DNA of 27,282 nt from JAFDVN01 sp035758545. GTDB lineage: Bacteria; Acidobacteriota; Holophagae; Holophagales; Holophagaceae. Below are positions 4,867-12,939 of this stretch, piece by piece (position 1 is the stretch's first letter; each line of letters starts with the position of its first letter). The position numbers were made by a program, and so were the translations under genes. Below the pieces are notes generated by a model. The model ran no database searches. It was not told the origin of the DNA and saw only the letters and a list, made by a program, of their open reading frames with translations. The DNA is taken from NCBI GenBank assembly GCA_035758545.1, contig DASTWQ010000013.1, forward strand, positions 1 through 27,282, written 5' to 3'.

Positions 4867-7662
4867 ATGGCGGACGAGACGCAGCAGGCCGGGAAGAAGA
4901 AGTATCCGGTCTTCCTCCCACGGACCGATTTCCCCATGAAGGCGGACCTCCCCCAGCGGGAACCCAAGCGCCTGGAGCGGTGGAAGGCCGAGGGCCTCTA
5001 CACGCGCATCGAGGCCGCCCGGAAGGCGGACAACGCCGCGGGGAAGGGCCGGGGGCGCCGGGTGCTCCACGACGGACCTCCCTACGCCAATGGCGGCCTT
5101 CACATGGGCCACGCCCTGAACAAGATCCTCAAGGACCTGGTGGTCAAGAGCAGCTGGATGGAGGGCTACGAGAGCCCCTACATCCCGGGCTGGGACTGCC
5201 ACGGCCTGCCCATCGAGCACGCGGTGGAGAAGGACCTCGGACCCAAGCGCCGGGAGCTCTCCCGCGCGGAGTTCCTCCAGCGCTGCCGCGCCTACGCCCA
5301 GAAGTGGATCGATACCCAGCGGACCGGCTTCCAGCGCCTCGGCGTCATCGGCGACTGGGAGCGCCCCTACATCACCATGGACCCGGCCTACGAGGCCGCC
5401 GTGGTTCGGCAGCTGGGCAAGCTCTTCGCCCGGGGCTGCGTGACCCGCCGCCTGAAGGTCGTCCACTGGAGCTACGGCGCCCGCACCGCGCTGGCGGAGG
5501 CCGAGGTCGAGTACGCCGACAAGACCAGCCCCGCCATCACGGTGGCCTTCCCCGTGCCGGACGTCGAGGCCCATCGGCTCGGCCTGCCGTCGAACCTCTT
5601 CATGCCCATCTGGACGACGACGCCCTGGACCCTGCCCAGCAACCGCGCCATCGCCATGCATCCGGACCTGGAGTATGCGGTGGTCAAGGCCGGCGAACGG
5701 CATTTCGCCGTGGCCGTGCCCCTGCTGGAGGCCTTCGGGAAGCAGCTCGGCCAGCCCCTGCACACCGTGAAGGTGATGAAGGGCTCTGAGTTCCAGACCC
5801 TGGTGGCACGCCACCCCTGGCTCGACCGCCTCAGCCCCGTGCTCCTGGGCGACCACGTCACCGCGGACGCCGGCACGGGCCTGGTGCACACGGCGCCGGA
5901 CCATGGCGTGGACGACTTCCATCTGGCTCAGCACCTGGGTCTCTTCCAGCTGGTGGGCCCGGACGGCAAGTTCCTCCCTGCGGTGGACGATCCCGAGCTG
6001 GAGGGCGTGAACATCTTCGAGGCCAACCCCAAGGTCATCGAGAAGCTGAAGGCCGCCGGCGCGCTCCTTCACGAGGCGAGCCTCACCCACAGCTATCCCC
6101 ACTGCTGGCGCACGAAGACGCCCATCCTCTTCCGCGCCACGGAACAGTGGTTCATCACCATGGACGACGCCATCGAGGGCGGCCGCAGCCTCCGGGAGCT
6201 GGGCCTGGAGGGCGTCGAGACCACCACCTGGGTCCCGGGCGTCGGGCGCAACCGCATCCACGCCATGATCGCGGGCCGCCCGGACTGGTGCATCAGCCGC
6301 CAGCGGGCCTGGGGCTCGCCCATCACGGTGCTGCGCTGCTCGGCCTGCGAGGAGCCGCTCGTGGCCGCCTCCATCTTCGAAAAGGCCGCCTCGGCCATCG
6401 AGACGGCGGGCATCGAGGCCTGGGCGGACCTGGCCGTGGAGGACCTGCTCCCGACGGGCGCCGCCTGCCCCAAGTGCGGCGGCACGGCCATCCAGAAGGA
6501 GACGGACATCCTCGACGTCTGGATCGACTCCGGCGTCAGCGCCGGCGTGGTCTGCGACACCCATCCCGACCTCTCCCGGGCCGACTACGGCCAGTTCATC
6601 TACCTGGAGGGCAGCGATCAGCACCGGGGCTGGTTCCATAGCTCGCTGCTCTTCAACCTCGCGGCCAGCGGCACCAAGCCCTACACGACCGTGGTGACCC
6701 ACGGGTTCGTGCTGGACGGCCGCGGGCAGAAGATGAGCAAGAGCCTGGGCAACGTCATCACGCCGGAGGAGATCCTCAAGACCTACGGGGCGGACATCCT
6801 GCGGCTCTGGGCCGCCAGCTGCGACTACAGCGAGGATGTGCGCGTCTCCAAGGAGATCCTGGAGCGCAGCGCCGACGCCTACCGCAAGATCCGCAACACG
6901 CTCCGCTTCATGCTCGGAGCCCTGGCGGACTTCGATCCCGCGGCCCCGGCGCCCGAGCCGACGGCCCTGGACCGCTGGCTCCTCGGCGCCCTCGGCCGCC
7001 TCTCGGAGGAGGTCCGCCGGGCCTACGCCGCCTTCGACTTCCACGGCGCCGTCCAGGCCCTGCTGGGCTTCTGCCAGCTGGAGCTGTCGGGCCGCTACTT
7101 CGAGATCGTGAAGGACCGCCTTTACTGCGACGGCCTCGACGCCCCGCGGCGCCGATCCTGCCAGGCCACCCTGCACCGGGCGGCCTCCGCGCTCATCCGG
7201 CTGCTGGCGCCTGTCCTCAGCTTCACCGCGGACGAGGCCTGGGAGCACCTGCCCGGCGCCGCGGGTCCCGTGTTCACGGGCCGCTTCGAGGCGCTGGCCG
7301 GCGCCCCGGAGGAGGCCGCCTGGTCCGCCTTCTGGGCCGTCCGTGAAGCGGTCCAGTCGGCCCTGGAACCCCTCCGCGCCTCCAAGGTCGTCGGCACGAG
7401 CCTGGACGCCCAGGTCCGGCTCCACCTCCCGGCGGCGGAACGAGACGCGCTGAAGGCGATCGCGGCCCTTCCGGGAGCGGACGGCCTCGAGGACCTGCTG
7501 GTGGTCTCTGGCCTGGAATGGGTGGACGGCCCCGAGCTGAAGGTCGAGGCGGAGGCCCATCCGGGCACCAAGTGCCCCCGCTGCTGGAACCATCGCGGCG
7601 GGCACGGGCAGGGTGAGGACCGGGACCTCTGCGCCCGCTGCGCCGACGTGGTGAAGGCATGA
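4867..7662 (+). CDS. ileS: Isoleucyl-tRNA synthetase
   Basis: This 931-residue class I synthetase charges tRNA-Ile in the cytoplasm. The HIGH signature is HMGH at 79-82, within PPYANGGLHMGHALNK. The KMSKS loop is intact at 622-626 (GQKMSKSLGN). The editing domain shows WTTTPWTLPSN and GTGLVHTAPDHG with its conserved aspartate. A Cys pair pattern (CSAC, CPKC) sits in the middle, and a C-terminal zinc finger uses C903, C906, C922 and C925. Length fits the bacterial type with the zinc domain. The frame stays open further upstream, but ATG at 4867 follows GGAGGT (4855-4860) and begins the family-like N-terminus. The gene overlaps lspA by 4 nt (ATGA), so the two are translationally coupled, an arrangement common in bacteria. 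Confidence 0.97.
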   Translation: MADETQQAGKKKYPVFLPRTDFPMKADLPQREPKRLERWKAEGLYTRIEAARKADNAAGKGRGRRVLHDGPPYANGGLHMGHALNKILKDLVVKSSWMEGYESPYIPGWDCHGLPIEHAVEKDLGPKRRELSRAEFLQRCRAYAQKWIDTQRTGFQRLGVIGDWERPYITMDPAYEAAVVRQLGKLFARGCVTRRLKVVHWSYGARTALAEAEVEYADKTSPAITVAFPVPDVEAHRLGLPSNLFMPIWTTTPWTLPSNRAIAMHPDLEYAVVKAGERHFAVAVPLLEAFGKQLGQPLHTVKVMKGSEFQTLVARHPWLDRLSPVLLGDHVTADAGTGLVHTAPDHGVDDFHLAQHLGLFQLVGPDGKFLPAVDDPELEGVNIFEANPKVIEKLKAAGALLHEASLTHSYPHCWRTKTPILFRATEQWFITMDDAIEGGRSLRELGLEGVETTTWVPGVGRNRIHAMIAGRPDWCISRQRAWGSPITVLRCSACEEPLVAASIFEKAASAIETAGIEAWADLAVEDLLPTGAACPKCGGTAIQKETDILDVWIDSGVSAGVVCDTHPDLSRADYGQFIYLEGSDQHRGWFHSSLLFNLAASGTKPYTTVVTHGFVLDGRGQKMSKSLGNVITPEEILKTYGADILRLWAASCDYSEDVRVSKEILERSADAYRKIRNTLRFMLGALADFDPAAPAPEPTALDRWLLGALGRLSEEVRRAYAAFDFHGAVQALLGFCQLELSGRYFEIVKDRLYCDGLDAPRRRSCQATLHRAASALIRLLAPVLSFTADEAWEHLPGAAGPVFTGRFEALAGAPEEAAWSAFWAVREAVQSALEPLRASKVVGTSLDAQVRLHLPAAERDALKAIAALPGADGLEDLLVVSGLEWVDGPELKVEAEAHPGTKCPRCWNHRGGHGQGEDRDLCARCADVVKA

Positions 7663-8147
7663 AGCGCCCGCTCTGGCTCCTGCTCCCGGGCGGTGTCCTG
7701 GCCCTGGACCTGGGCTCCAAGCTCTGGATCCTCTCCCGGCTGAGGGAGGGCGAGAGCCTCACGGTGATCCCGGGCTTCTTCAACCTCTCGCTGGGATTCA
7801 ACACCGGCGCCATCTTCGGGAGCCTCCAGGGGCTCCCGGAATGGGCGCGGTTCACGATCTTCACCGTGGCCGGCATCGCCGCCCTGATCTACTTCGGTGG
7901 GCTGTTCCTGAGGGAAGACACGCCCACGGCCGAGCGGACCGCCCTGGGGCTCATCCTCGGCGGCGCCCTGGGCAACGGTCTCGACAGGCTGCTCCACGGG
8001 CACGTGGTGGACTTCCTGGATTTCGTCTTCGGCGGCTGGCACTACTGGACCTTCAATCTGGCTGACACCGCCATCGTCTGCGGGGCGCTGCTCTTCGGGG
8101 CCTGCCTTCTCCTGGCGCCCTCCTCGAAGGCCTCCGCTAGCGCCTGA
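7659..8147 (+). CDS. lspA: Lipoprotein signal peptidase (signal peptidase II)
   Basis: This 162-residue inner-membrane aspartyl protease removes signal peptides from diacylglyceryl-modified prolipoproteins. The membrane spans lie near residues 5-24, 65-84, 93-112 and 131-153. The family motifs are present: FNTGAIFG, GGALGNGLDRLLHGHVVDF with D118, and FNLADTA with D136, the two likely catalytic aspartates. It starts inside the last codons of ileS through an ATGA overlap. Its 3' end overlaps the convergent HNH gene by 11 bp, leaving no room for a separate terminator. Confidence 0.96.
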   Translation: MKRPLWLLLPGGVLALDLGSKLWILSRLREGESLTVIPGFFNLSLGFNTGAIFGSLQGLPEWARFTIFTVAGIAALIYFGGLFLREDTPTAERTALGLILGGALGNGLDRLLHGHVVDFLDFVFGGWHYWTFNLADTAIVCGALLFGACLLLAPSSKASASA

Positions 8148-8514
8148 TCCACCGGGCCCGGCGGGCCTCCGCCAGCCGGGCCACGATCTCCCGGGCCCGC
8201 GGATCCCCGGGTCCGGCGGCATCGGGCCCCTTGCCTTTGCCCTGGTTGCATCGGGCGCAGGCGAGGGCGAGGTTGCGGGGATCGTCCGGGCCCTCGAGAG
8301 CCGCCGTGAGATCGGCGGCGGCCCGCTTGTCGAACCAGCTCCGGGGCACCACGTGCTCCAGGGTGGCCCCGTTCAACGGTTCTCCTTCGTCCGTGAACCG
8401 CAGGCCGCTCCGGCAGTGGAGGCAGCGGGTGGCCCAGGTGCCCTCCTCGTGGATCGCGAGGGCGTCGGTCTCCAGGGCCAGGCGCAGCAGGCGGCGGAGG
8501 GCAGGGCGGGTCAC
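8137..8514 (-). CDS. HNH-endonuclease-fold protein
   Basis: This 125-residue protein has a compact HNH nuclease signature: CLHC at 31-34, LEHVVPRSW at 52-60 with H54 as the likely catalytic histidine, N81 of NLALAC, then CARCN at 86-90 and a basic QGKGKG. The two CxxC pairs probably bind structural zinc. No DNA-targeting or restriction partner is next to it. It is the last gene of a five-gene minus-strand unit and overlaps the HD gene by 4 nt. Small stand-alone HNH proteins occur widely with unknown substrates, so a nicking or repair role is only a guess. Confidence 0.82.
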   Translation of the reverse strand: MTRPALRRLLRLALETDALAIHEEGTWATRCLHCRSGLRFTDEGEPLNGATLEHVVPRSWFDKRAAADLTAALEGPDDPRNLALACARCNQGKGKGPDAAGPGDPRAREIVARLAEARRARWIRR

Positions 8515-9080
8515 GGCGCGGGGGGCAGCAGCCCCAGCTCCTCCCGGTGGGTGTGCAGCACGCCGAGGATTCGGGTCAGGTGCTCCTCCTCGGTGCCGCC
8601 GGCGGCTTCCATCAGGAGCCGGAAACCTTCAGCGACCTCGAAGCGGTCCACGCCGGCGGCGAAGGCCTTGTCCTTCAGCTTCTTCTTCACCGAGGAGGGC
8701 TTGATGCCCTCGGTGCGCTCGGGGCGGACCAGGGCGACAGCCATGCAGAAGCCGGTGATCTCGTCCGAGGCCAGCAGGGCCTTGTCCAGCAGGCTCTCGT
8801 GGGGCACGCCCCACTTCGTGTAATGGGCGCTGATGGCGTGGGCCAAGTCCTCCTCGCCCCGGTCCCGGAGCCAGGCCACGATGCGTTCCGGGTGCTCCTC
8901 GGGCCACTGGTCGTAGTCCGCGTCGTGGAGCAGGCCCGCGAGGCCGAAGCGCTCCGGATCCGCGCCCAGCCTCTGACCGAGGTCCCGCATGACCAGCTCC
9001 ACGGCCCTGGCGTGGATGCGCAGCTTGGGCGAGGGCGTCCACTCGCAGAGCAGGGACCAGGCTTCGTCTCGGGTGAGCAT
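8511..9080 (-). CDS. HD-domain metal-dependent phosphohydrolase
   Basis: This 189-residue HD-superfamily protein has the metal-binding set H23 (RIHARAV), H52-D53 (GLLHDADYD) and D106 (LLASDEITG), the usual H...HD...D order. Family members hydrolyse phosphoester bonds in nucleotides or second messengers; the substrate here cannot be read from sequence. The gene starts 1 nt after the methyltransferase stop and its end overlaps the HNH gene by 4 nt, so it is translated as part of the same operon. Confidence 0.85.
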   Translation of the reverse strand: MLTRDEAWSLLCEWTPSPKLRIHARAVELVMRDLGQRLGADPERFGLAGLLHDADYDQWPEEHPERIVAWLRDRGEEDLAHAISAHYTKWGVPHESLLDKALLASDEITGFCMAVALVRPERTEGIKPSSVKKKLKDKAFAAGVDRFEVAEGFRLLMEAAGGTEEEHLTRILGVLHTHREELGLLPPAP

Positions 9081-9081
9081 G

Positions 9082-9930
9082 TCAGACCTCCGCGAGGGCG
9101 AGTGAGGACCGGCGCGGCGCGGGGAGTCCGTCCGGACGGTCCTGGAAGTAGCGGGCGGCCAGATCCTCCGCCCGGGGGATGTCCCAGCGGCGGAAGCCCG
9201 CGGCGCGCAGCTCCTCCGCCAGCTCCTCGGCCGTGAAGCGGGTGAGCCAGGGCTCGCCAGCCTCAGCGGCCAGGTCGGCGAGCCTGCCGTCGCCCTCCTC
9301 GGCGGGCTGGGCGAAGGTGAACAGGATCCGGGTGCCCGCAGGCAGTCCGCCGATGAAGCTCAGCACGGCCCGGATGGCCGGAAGGGTGAGGTACATGGTC
9401 ACGCCGAGCCAGCTGAAGCAGGCGGGCTCGCTGGCGTCGAAGCCCGCCCGGGCCAGGCCCTCCGCGAGGGGGATCGATTCGAAGTCCACCGGCGCGTGGA
9501 CCAGGTTCGGAGGCGCGGGCAGGCCGGCTTCCGCGACCCGCCGCAGCTTCTCGGCCTGGCTCGCGGGGTGGTCTACCTCGAAGAGCCTCAGGCCTGAGGC
9601 CCAGTCCGGCTGGCGGTAGGCGAAGGTGTCGAAGCCCGCCCCCAGCAGTACGGCCTGGCGGAGGCCTGCGGCCGCGGCCTCCTGGAACGCCTCCTCGGCG
9701 ACACGGCTCCGGAGGAGGACGTGAGCACGCAGGGCCCGAGCCAACGGCGCCTGGAGGCGGGGATCGGAGCTGAGCCGCGTCTCGGCGCCGGGATCCAGGA
9801 GCCGCAGGGCGATGGGGTCGTCCAGGATCCAGGGCTCCGCATCCAGCACCCGGTGCGCCGCGCGCAGGGCCAGGACGCCCAGGGCCGTGCGGCTGGCGGC
9901 CCGTCCTTCTTCCGCAGGCGCGGCGGTCAT
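9082..9930 (-). CDS. SAM-dependent methyltransferase, LCM/TIGR00027-like
   Basis: This 282-residue protein looks like the bacterial family related to leucine carboxyl methyltransferases. It has an N-terminal ALRAAHRVLD...DDPIALRLL region, a SAM-binding loop VLLGAGFDTFAYR at about 94-106, and the acidic strand LFEVDHP at 116-122. A third motif region is FSWLGVTMYL. Members make O-methyl esters on small molecules, but the acceptor is unknown. The frame is open further upstream into truA; the ATG at 9930-9928 overlaps the truA stop (TGATG) and gives the expected N-terminus. Confidence 0.85.
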   Translation of the reverse strand: MTAAPAEEGRAASRTALGVLALRAAHRVLDAEPWILDDPIALRLLDPGAETRLSSDPRLQAPLARALRAHVLLRSRVAEEAFQEAAAAGLRQAVLLGAGFDTFAYRQPDWASGLRLFEVDHPASQAEKLRRVAEAGLPAPPNLVHAPVDFESIPLAEGLARAGFDASEPACFSWLGVTMYLTLPAIRAVLSFIGGLPAGTRILFTFAQPAEEGDGRLADLAAEAGEPWLTRFTAEELAEELRAAGFRRWDIPRAEDLAARYFQDRPDGLPAPRRSSLALAEV

Positions 9931-10775
9931 CAGGGCACCAGGATGAAGGGGCGAAGGGGCCCCACCGGCGGCTCCCCCGGATAGCGCACCCGCTCCAGGA
10001 ACAGGCCGGCGGCGGGCGCGGCACGCGGGGACCAGAAGAGGGCGGCCTCCCGGCTGGGCTGGGCCAGGTCCCGGGCGATGCTCGCGGGATCGGCCTCCCC
10101 GGTGGCGCAGGCCACGGCGGCGCCGACCATGCGCCGGACCTGGCTGCGCTTGAAGTGGCTGGCGGTGGCCCGGAGCAGGATGAGGCTGCCTTCGGCGGCC
10201 CACTCGCACCGGCGGATCTCGCAGCGGGGTTCGTCGCCGCGGTCCAGGTCCGCGAAGGCGGTCACCGCGTGGAAACCCTCGAAAGCCTGCCAGGCCGCGG
10301 CGAGTCGATCCAGGTCCAGGGGCTTGCGCACCCACCAGATGAAGGGCTTCGCGAGGCCCGATCGCCGCCGGCAGAGCTGGTAGAGGTAGCTGCGCTCCTC
10401 AGCGTCGTGGCGGGCGTGGAAGGTTGGGCTGCAGGTCTTCACCTCCCGGACGGAGAGGTCGCTAGGCAGGCCTTCGTCGAAGATGCGCTGGAGCTGGGCG
10501 GGGGAGGGGGCCTTGCCGGGGGCCAGGTGCAGATGGGCCGCCTGATCGAGGGCATGGACGCCCGCGTCCGTGCGGCCCGAACCCTGGAGGGCCACCACCT
10601 GCAGGCCCGCCTCGACGAGGCAGCGCTCGAGGCTGCCCATCACGGTGCGGACTCCGGCCTTCACCTGGGCCTCGCCCTGCTTCTGCCAACCATGGAAGCG
10701 GCTGCCTTCGTACTCGAGACGCAGCCGGTAGGCGGCCGGCGCGGGGCCGCTCCTCCGGGGGGAGGGCGGGGTCAC
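9930..10775 (-). CDS. truA: tRNA pseudouridine(38-40) synthase
   Basis: This 281-residue enzyme converts uridines 38-40 of the tRNA anticodon stem to pseudouridine. RLRLEYEGSRFHGWQ opens the domain, and GSGRTDAGVHA carries the catalytic aspartate D70. Later motifs include FHARHDAEERSYLYQL and HFKRSQVRRMVGA. The frame extends upstream through the response-regulator gene, but the GTG at 10775-10773 overlaps the regulator's stop (GTGA) and gives a normal-length protein. It lies in a five-gene unit with overlapping junctions. Confidence 0.95.
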   Translation of the reverse strand: MTPPSPRRSGPAPAAYRLRLEYEGSRFHGWQKQGEAQVKAGVRTVMGSLERCLVEAGLQVVALQGSGRTDAGVHALDQAAHLHLAPGKAPSPAQLQRIFDEGLPSDLSVREVKTCSPTFHARHDAEERSYLYQLCRRRSGLAKPFIWWVRKPLDLDRLAAAWQAFEGFHAVTAFADLDRGDEPRCEIRRCEWAAEGSLILLRATASHFKRSQVRRMVGAAVACATGEADPASIARDLAQPSREAALFWSPRAAPAAGLFLERVRYPGEPPVGPLRPFILVP

Positions 10776-11176
10776 CTGGCCTTGTCCACGACGTCCCGGA
10801 CGGCCTTCAGGAAGGCGTCGGGGTCGTGGATGGGCTTGGAGAGGTAGCCGTCGGCGCCGCTCTCCCGCAGGAACTTCTCCCGGTCCCCGCTCATGGCGTG
10901 GGCGGTGGCCAGCATCACCGGGACCTTGGACGCGACGGGGTCGGCCTTCAGGAACTTGGTGATGAAGACGCCGTCCACGTTCTCGCCTTCCCACTGGGAG
11001 TTGGTGAGGCTCACGTCCATGATCACGCAGGCCAGGTTCTCTTCGCGGGCCATGCGGAGGATCTCGCCGACATCCTCGGATACAAGGACCTCGTAGCCGC
11101 CCTTGCGGGTGAGGACCACCTGCATGTAGCGGATGTTGATGGGGTCGTCCTCGACGATCAGGATGCGCTGGGGCAT
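10772..11176 (-). CDS. Stand-alone response-regulator receiver protein
   Basis: This 134-residue protein is a receiver domain with no output domain. Key residues are D10-D11, the phosphoacceptor D54 (VIMDVSL), T91 and K114 (YLSKP). The loop after D54 is several residues longer than usual (LTNSQWEGENVDG). Such proteins pass phosphoryl groups in a relay or act by direct binding. No histidine kinase is in the window. It is the first gene of the unit that continues into truA, with a GTGA overlap, and has a TAGGCTGG box 15 nt upstream. Confidence 0.92.
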   Translation of the reverse strand: MPQRILIVEDDPINIRYMQVVLTRKGGYEVLVSEDVGEILRMAREENLACVIMDVSLTNSQWEGENVDGVFITKFLKADPVASKVPVMLATAHAMSGDREKFLRESGADGYLSKPIHDPDAFLKAVRDVVDKAR

Positions 11177-11191
11177 GGGGGGCTCCGGATT

Positions 11192-11199
11192 CCAGCCTA
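11192..11199 (-). promoter_or_regulatory. TAGGCTGG -10-like box upstream of the response-regulator operon
   Basis: On the minus strand TAGGCT followed by GG ends 15 nt before the regulator's ATG, with CCGGAG between them as ribosome-binding site. It is identical to the box before the host-attachment gene at 20228. No good -35 hexamer is visible. Confidence 0.42.
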
Positions 11200-11214
11200 C
11201 CCGGCCTTCAAATC

Positions 11215-12081
11215 CTAATTCCAGGAACCCTCGCGTTGCCGGGCTTCGAGGCCCGCCAGCAGCTCGTCCGGCACCCTCAGGGAGCCCCGGCCCCGGCCCA
11301 GGCGGATCATGGGCTTGTTGGCGCCGTGATAGTCGCTGCCCCCTGACATGGCCATGCCCAGGCGCTCCGCCAGGGCCGTGAAGCTGCGCTGCTGGGCCTC
11401 GGCGTACTCGCCGTAGTAGGCCTCGAGGCCCTCCATGCCGAGGTCCCGCAGGTCCCGCATGGCCTCGTCCCAGACGAAGGCGCCGCCGGCGAAGCGGCCT
11501 GGATGGGCGACCACGGGCACGCCGCCGGCCTCCCGGATCCAGCGGGCCGCCACCGCCGGCTCCAGCTCCTCCATGGGCACCCAGGCGCGGCCGCCATCGT
11601 TGAGGAGGTTCTCGAAGGCCTGCTGGGGATGGTTCACGTAGCCACGGGCCGCGAGGGCCTTGGCGAAGTGCACCCGGGAGATCAGGTAGGCCCGCCCCGG
11701 CTGGTCCGGGGCCTGGGCCTCGACTTCCGACAGCTCGATCCGGAATCCCAGCTCCTGGAGCCGGGCCACCATGCGCCGGTTGCGGTCGTCGCGGCGGCGG
11801 CGGAGTTCCGCGAGCCGGACCCGGAAGGTCTCATTCCCGGGATCCACCAGGAGGCCCAGCACGTGCAGGCTTCGGCCCAGGAACCGGCAGCTCAGCTCGG
11901 TGCCGGCAAGCAGGCGGGCCTTCACCTGGGGCTGCATGGCAAGGAAGGCAGGCAGGCCTTCCATGGTGTCGTGGTCCGTGAGGGCCAGCGCCGAGAGCCC
12001 GACCTCGTCCGCCATCCGGGCCAGGGCCTCCGGCGCGTCGGTGCCGTCGGAATGGAGGCTGTGGCAGTGGAGGTCGATCAT
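11215..12081 (-). CDS. PHP-domain phosphoesterase
   Basis: This 288-residue protein has the full PHP metal-site pattern: DLHCHSLHSDG at 3-13 (H5, H7, D12), LTDHDT at 35-39 (H37), GTELSC at 60-65 (E62), a VVAHPGRF histidine, and SGGSDYHG near the C-terminus. This type of stand-alone PHP protein is usually a trinuclear phosphoesterase acting on nucleoside 3',5'-bisphosphates or RNA 5' ends (YciV/Rnm-like). ATG at 12081 is chosen over an upstream in-frame start because it begins directly at the first metal motif. The leader would then be very short, since the -10-like box ends only 8 nt away. It is divergent from the DUF5993-like gene. Confidence 0.9.
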   Translation of the reverse strand: MIDLHCHSLHSDGTDAPEALARMADEVGLSALALTDHDTMEGLPAFLAMQPQVKARLLAGTELSCRFLGRSLHVLGLLVDPGNETFRVRLAELRRRRDDRNRRMVARLQELGFRIELSEVEAQAPDQPGRAYLISRVHFAKALAARGYVNHPQQAFENLLNDGGRAWVPMEELEPAVAARWIREAGGVPVVAHPGRFAGGAFVWDEAMRDLRDLGMEGLEAYYGEYAEAQQRSFTALAERLGMAMSGGSDYHGANKPMIRLGRGRGSLRVPDELLAGLEARQREGSWN

Positions 12082-12089
12082 GGCCGCTT

Positions 12090-12097
12090 CCAGTCTA
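12090..12097 (-). promoter_or_regulatory. TAGACTGG -10-like box upstream of the PHP gene
   Basis: On the minus strand TAGACT followed by GG lies 8 nt before the ATG, which would make the mRNA nearly leaderless. A related TAGGGTGG at 12112-12119 on the plus strand may serve the divergent DUF5993-dsbB pair. Confidence 0.4.
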
Positions 12098-12140
12098 CCT
12101 GCCGGGGCCGGTAGGGTGGGGCATCCCTCCGGAGCCATCC

Positions 12141-12296
12141 ATGGATCCCCTCCTCTTCCTGCTCATCTTCGCGACGTTCTGGTCGCTGCGCCGAGGCCCT
12201 GGGCTGCGCCCGCGCCTCTTCTTCCTGGGCTCGCTGGCGGCGGTGGCGCTGCTCTTCAACCACCACGTCACCGCCCACCTGGCGCTGGGCTTCTGA
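12141..12296 (+). CDS. DUF5993-like small membrane protein next to dsbB
   Basis: This 51-residue miniprotein has two hydrophobic helices (MDPLLFLLIFATFW and RLFFLGSLAAVALLF) separated by a short Arg-rich turn (SLRRGPGLRPR). It ends in NHHVTAHLALGF. That architecture, the double His after the second helix, and the position directly before a DsbB homologue match the DUF5993 family as I know it; no database check was possible. GGAG at 12131-12134 precedes the ATG. The stop is 11 nt before dsbB, so the two are co-transcribed. A role in helping DsbB or the periplasmic disulfide pathway is an inference from the pairing only. Confidence 0.75.
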   Translation: MDPLLFLLIFATFWSLRRGPGLRPRLFFLGSLAAVALLFNHHVTAHLALGF

Positions 12297-12307
12297 GGAG
12301 CTTCCAG

Positions 12308-12871
12308 ATGAAGGGCCGCCTCGCCACGCTCCTCGTCCACCTCTGCCTCGCGGCCCTGCTGACGCCGCTCCTCGGGGCCTTCTGGATGCAGTTCGGCCGG
12401 GGGGAATTCCCGTGCCCGCTCTGCATCCTGCAGCGCATGTCCATGCTCCTGGCGGCCCTCGGCCCGGCCTGGATCCTCTTCCGGGCCAAGGAGGGCCCGG
12501 TGTCGGCCACGGATCTCGCCACCGGTGCCGGGATGACCGTCGCCGCCTCGGTCGTCGGCCTCGCGGTCGCGGTCCGGCAGGTGCTGCTCCACATCGTGCC
12601 CCCGGACCCGGGCTACGGCGCGCCGGTGCTGGGGCTGCACCTCTACACCTGGAGCGTCCTGATCTTCGTGGCGTCCCTCGGGGTGTCGGGGGCCGGGCTG
12701 CTGTTCACCCGGGAGCTCGCCGCTCAGGGCGTCCGCTTCGGCCGCCTGTCCAGGCTCCTGCTCGGGCTGCTGGCGGCCCTGATCCTGGCGAACGCCCTCG
12801 CCGTATTCGCGGAGGAGGGGTTCCACCTCTTCCTGCCAGACGATCCGGTGCGGTACGAATTGTTCCACTGA
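12308..12871 (+). CDS. dsbB: DsbB-family disulfide bond formation protein
   Basis: This 187-residue, four-helix inner-membrane protein belongs to the DsbB/VKOR-like quinone-linked oxidases that reoxidise periplasmic thiol oxidases. The first periplasmic loop has the redox pair C36-P-L-C39 followed by ILQRMSM, and the characteristic GYGAPVLGLHLYTW lies in the second half. Apart from C13 in the first helix there is no further cysteine. The second periplasmic Cys pair of E. coli DsbB is absent, and the segment reads HIVPPDPGYG, without a Cys. It therefore likely belongs to a DsbB subgroup with an altered electron path. No DsbA-like partner is in the window. A strong terminator follows. Confidence 0.88.
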   Translation: MKGRLATLLVHLCLAALLTPLLGAFWMQFGRGEFPCPLCILQRMSMLLAALGPAWILFRAKEGPVSATDLATGAGMTVAASVVGLAVAVRQVLLHIVPPDPGYGAPVLGLHLYTWSVLIFVASLGVSGAGLLFTRELAAQGVRFGRLSRLLLGLLAALILANALAVFAEEGFHLFLPDDPVRYELFH

Positions 12872-12892
12872 GGCCCCCGTCCCCGTATCGCG

Positions 12893-12920
12893 AGAAGGCC
12901 CCGCATCTGCGGGGCCTTCT
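12893..12920. terminator. Bidirectional terminator between dsbB and the glycosyltransferase
   Basis: AGAAGGCCCCGC, an ATCT loop and GCGGGGCCTTCT form a perfect 12-bp stem between two convergent genes. Its A/T-containing stem ends provide short T runs on either strand, so it can serve both. Confidence 0.9.
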
Positions 12921-12939
12921 CCTGAGGGTCGGCGCAGGG

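Noticed and set aside
3997..7605. Very long minus-strand open frame (about 1200 codons) opposite ileS and mscL
   Set aside because: It lies antisense to well-identified genes in very high-GC DNA where stop codons are scarce. Its translation is low-complexity (Arg, Gly, Ala, His, Leu-rich) with no recognisable domain.
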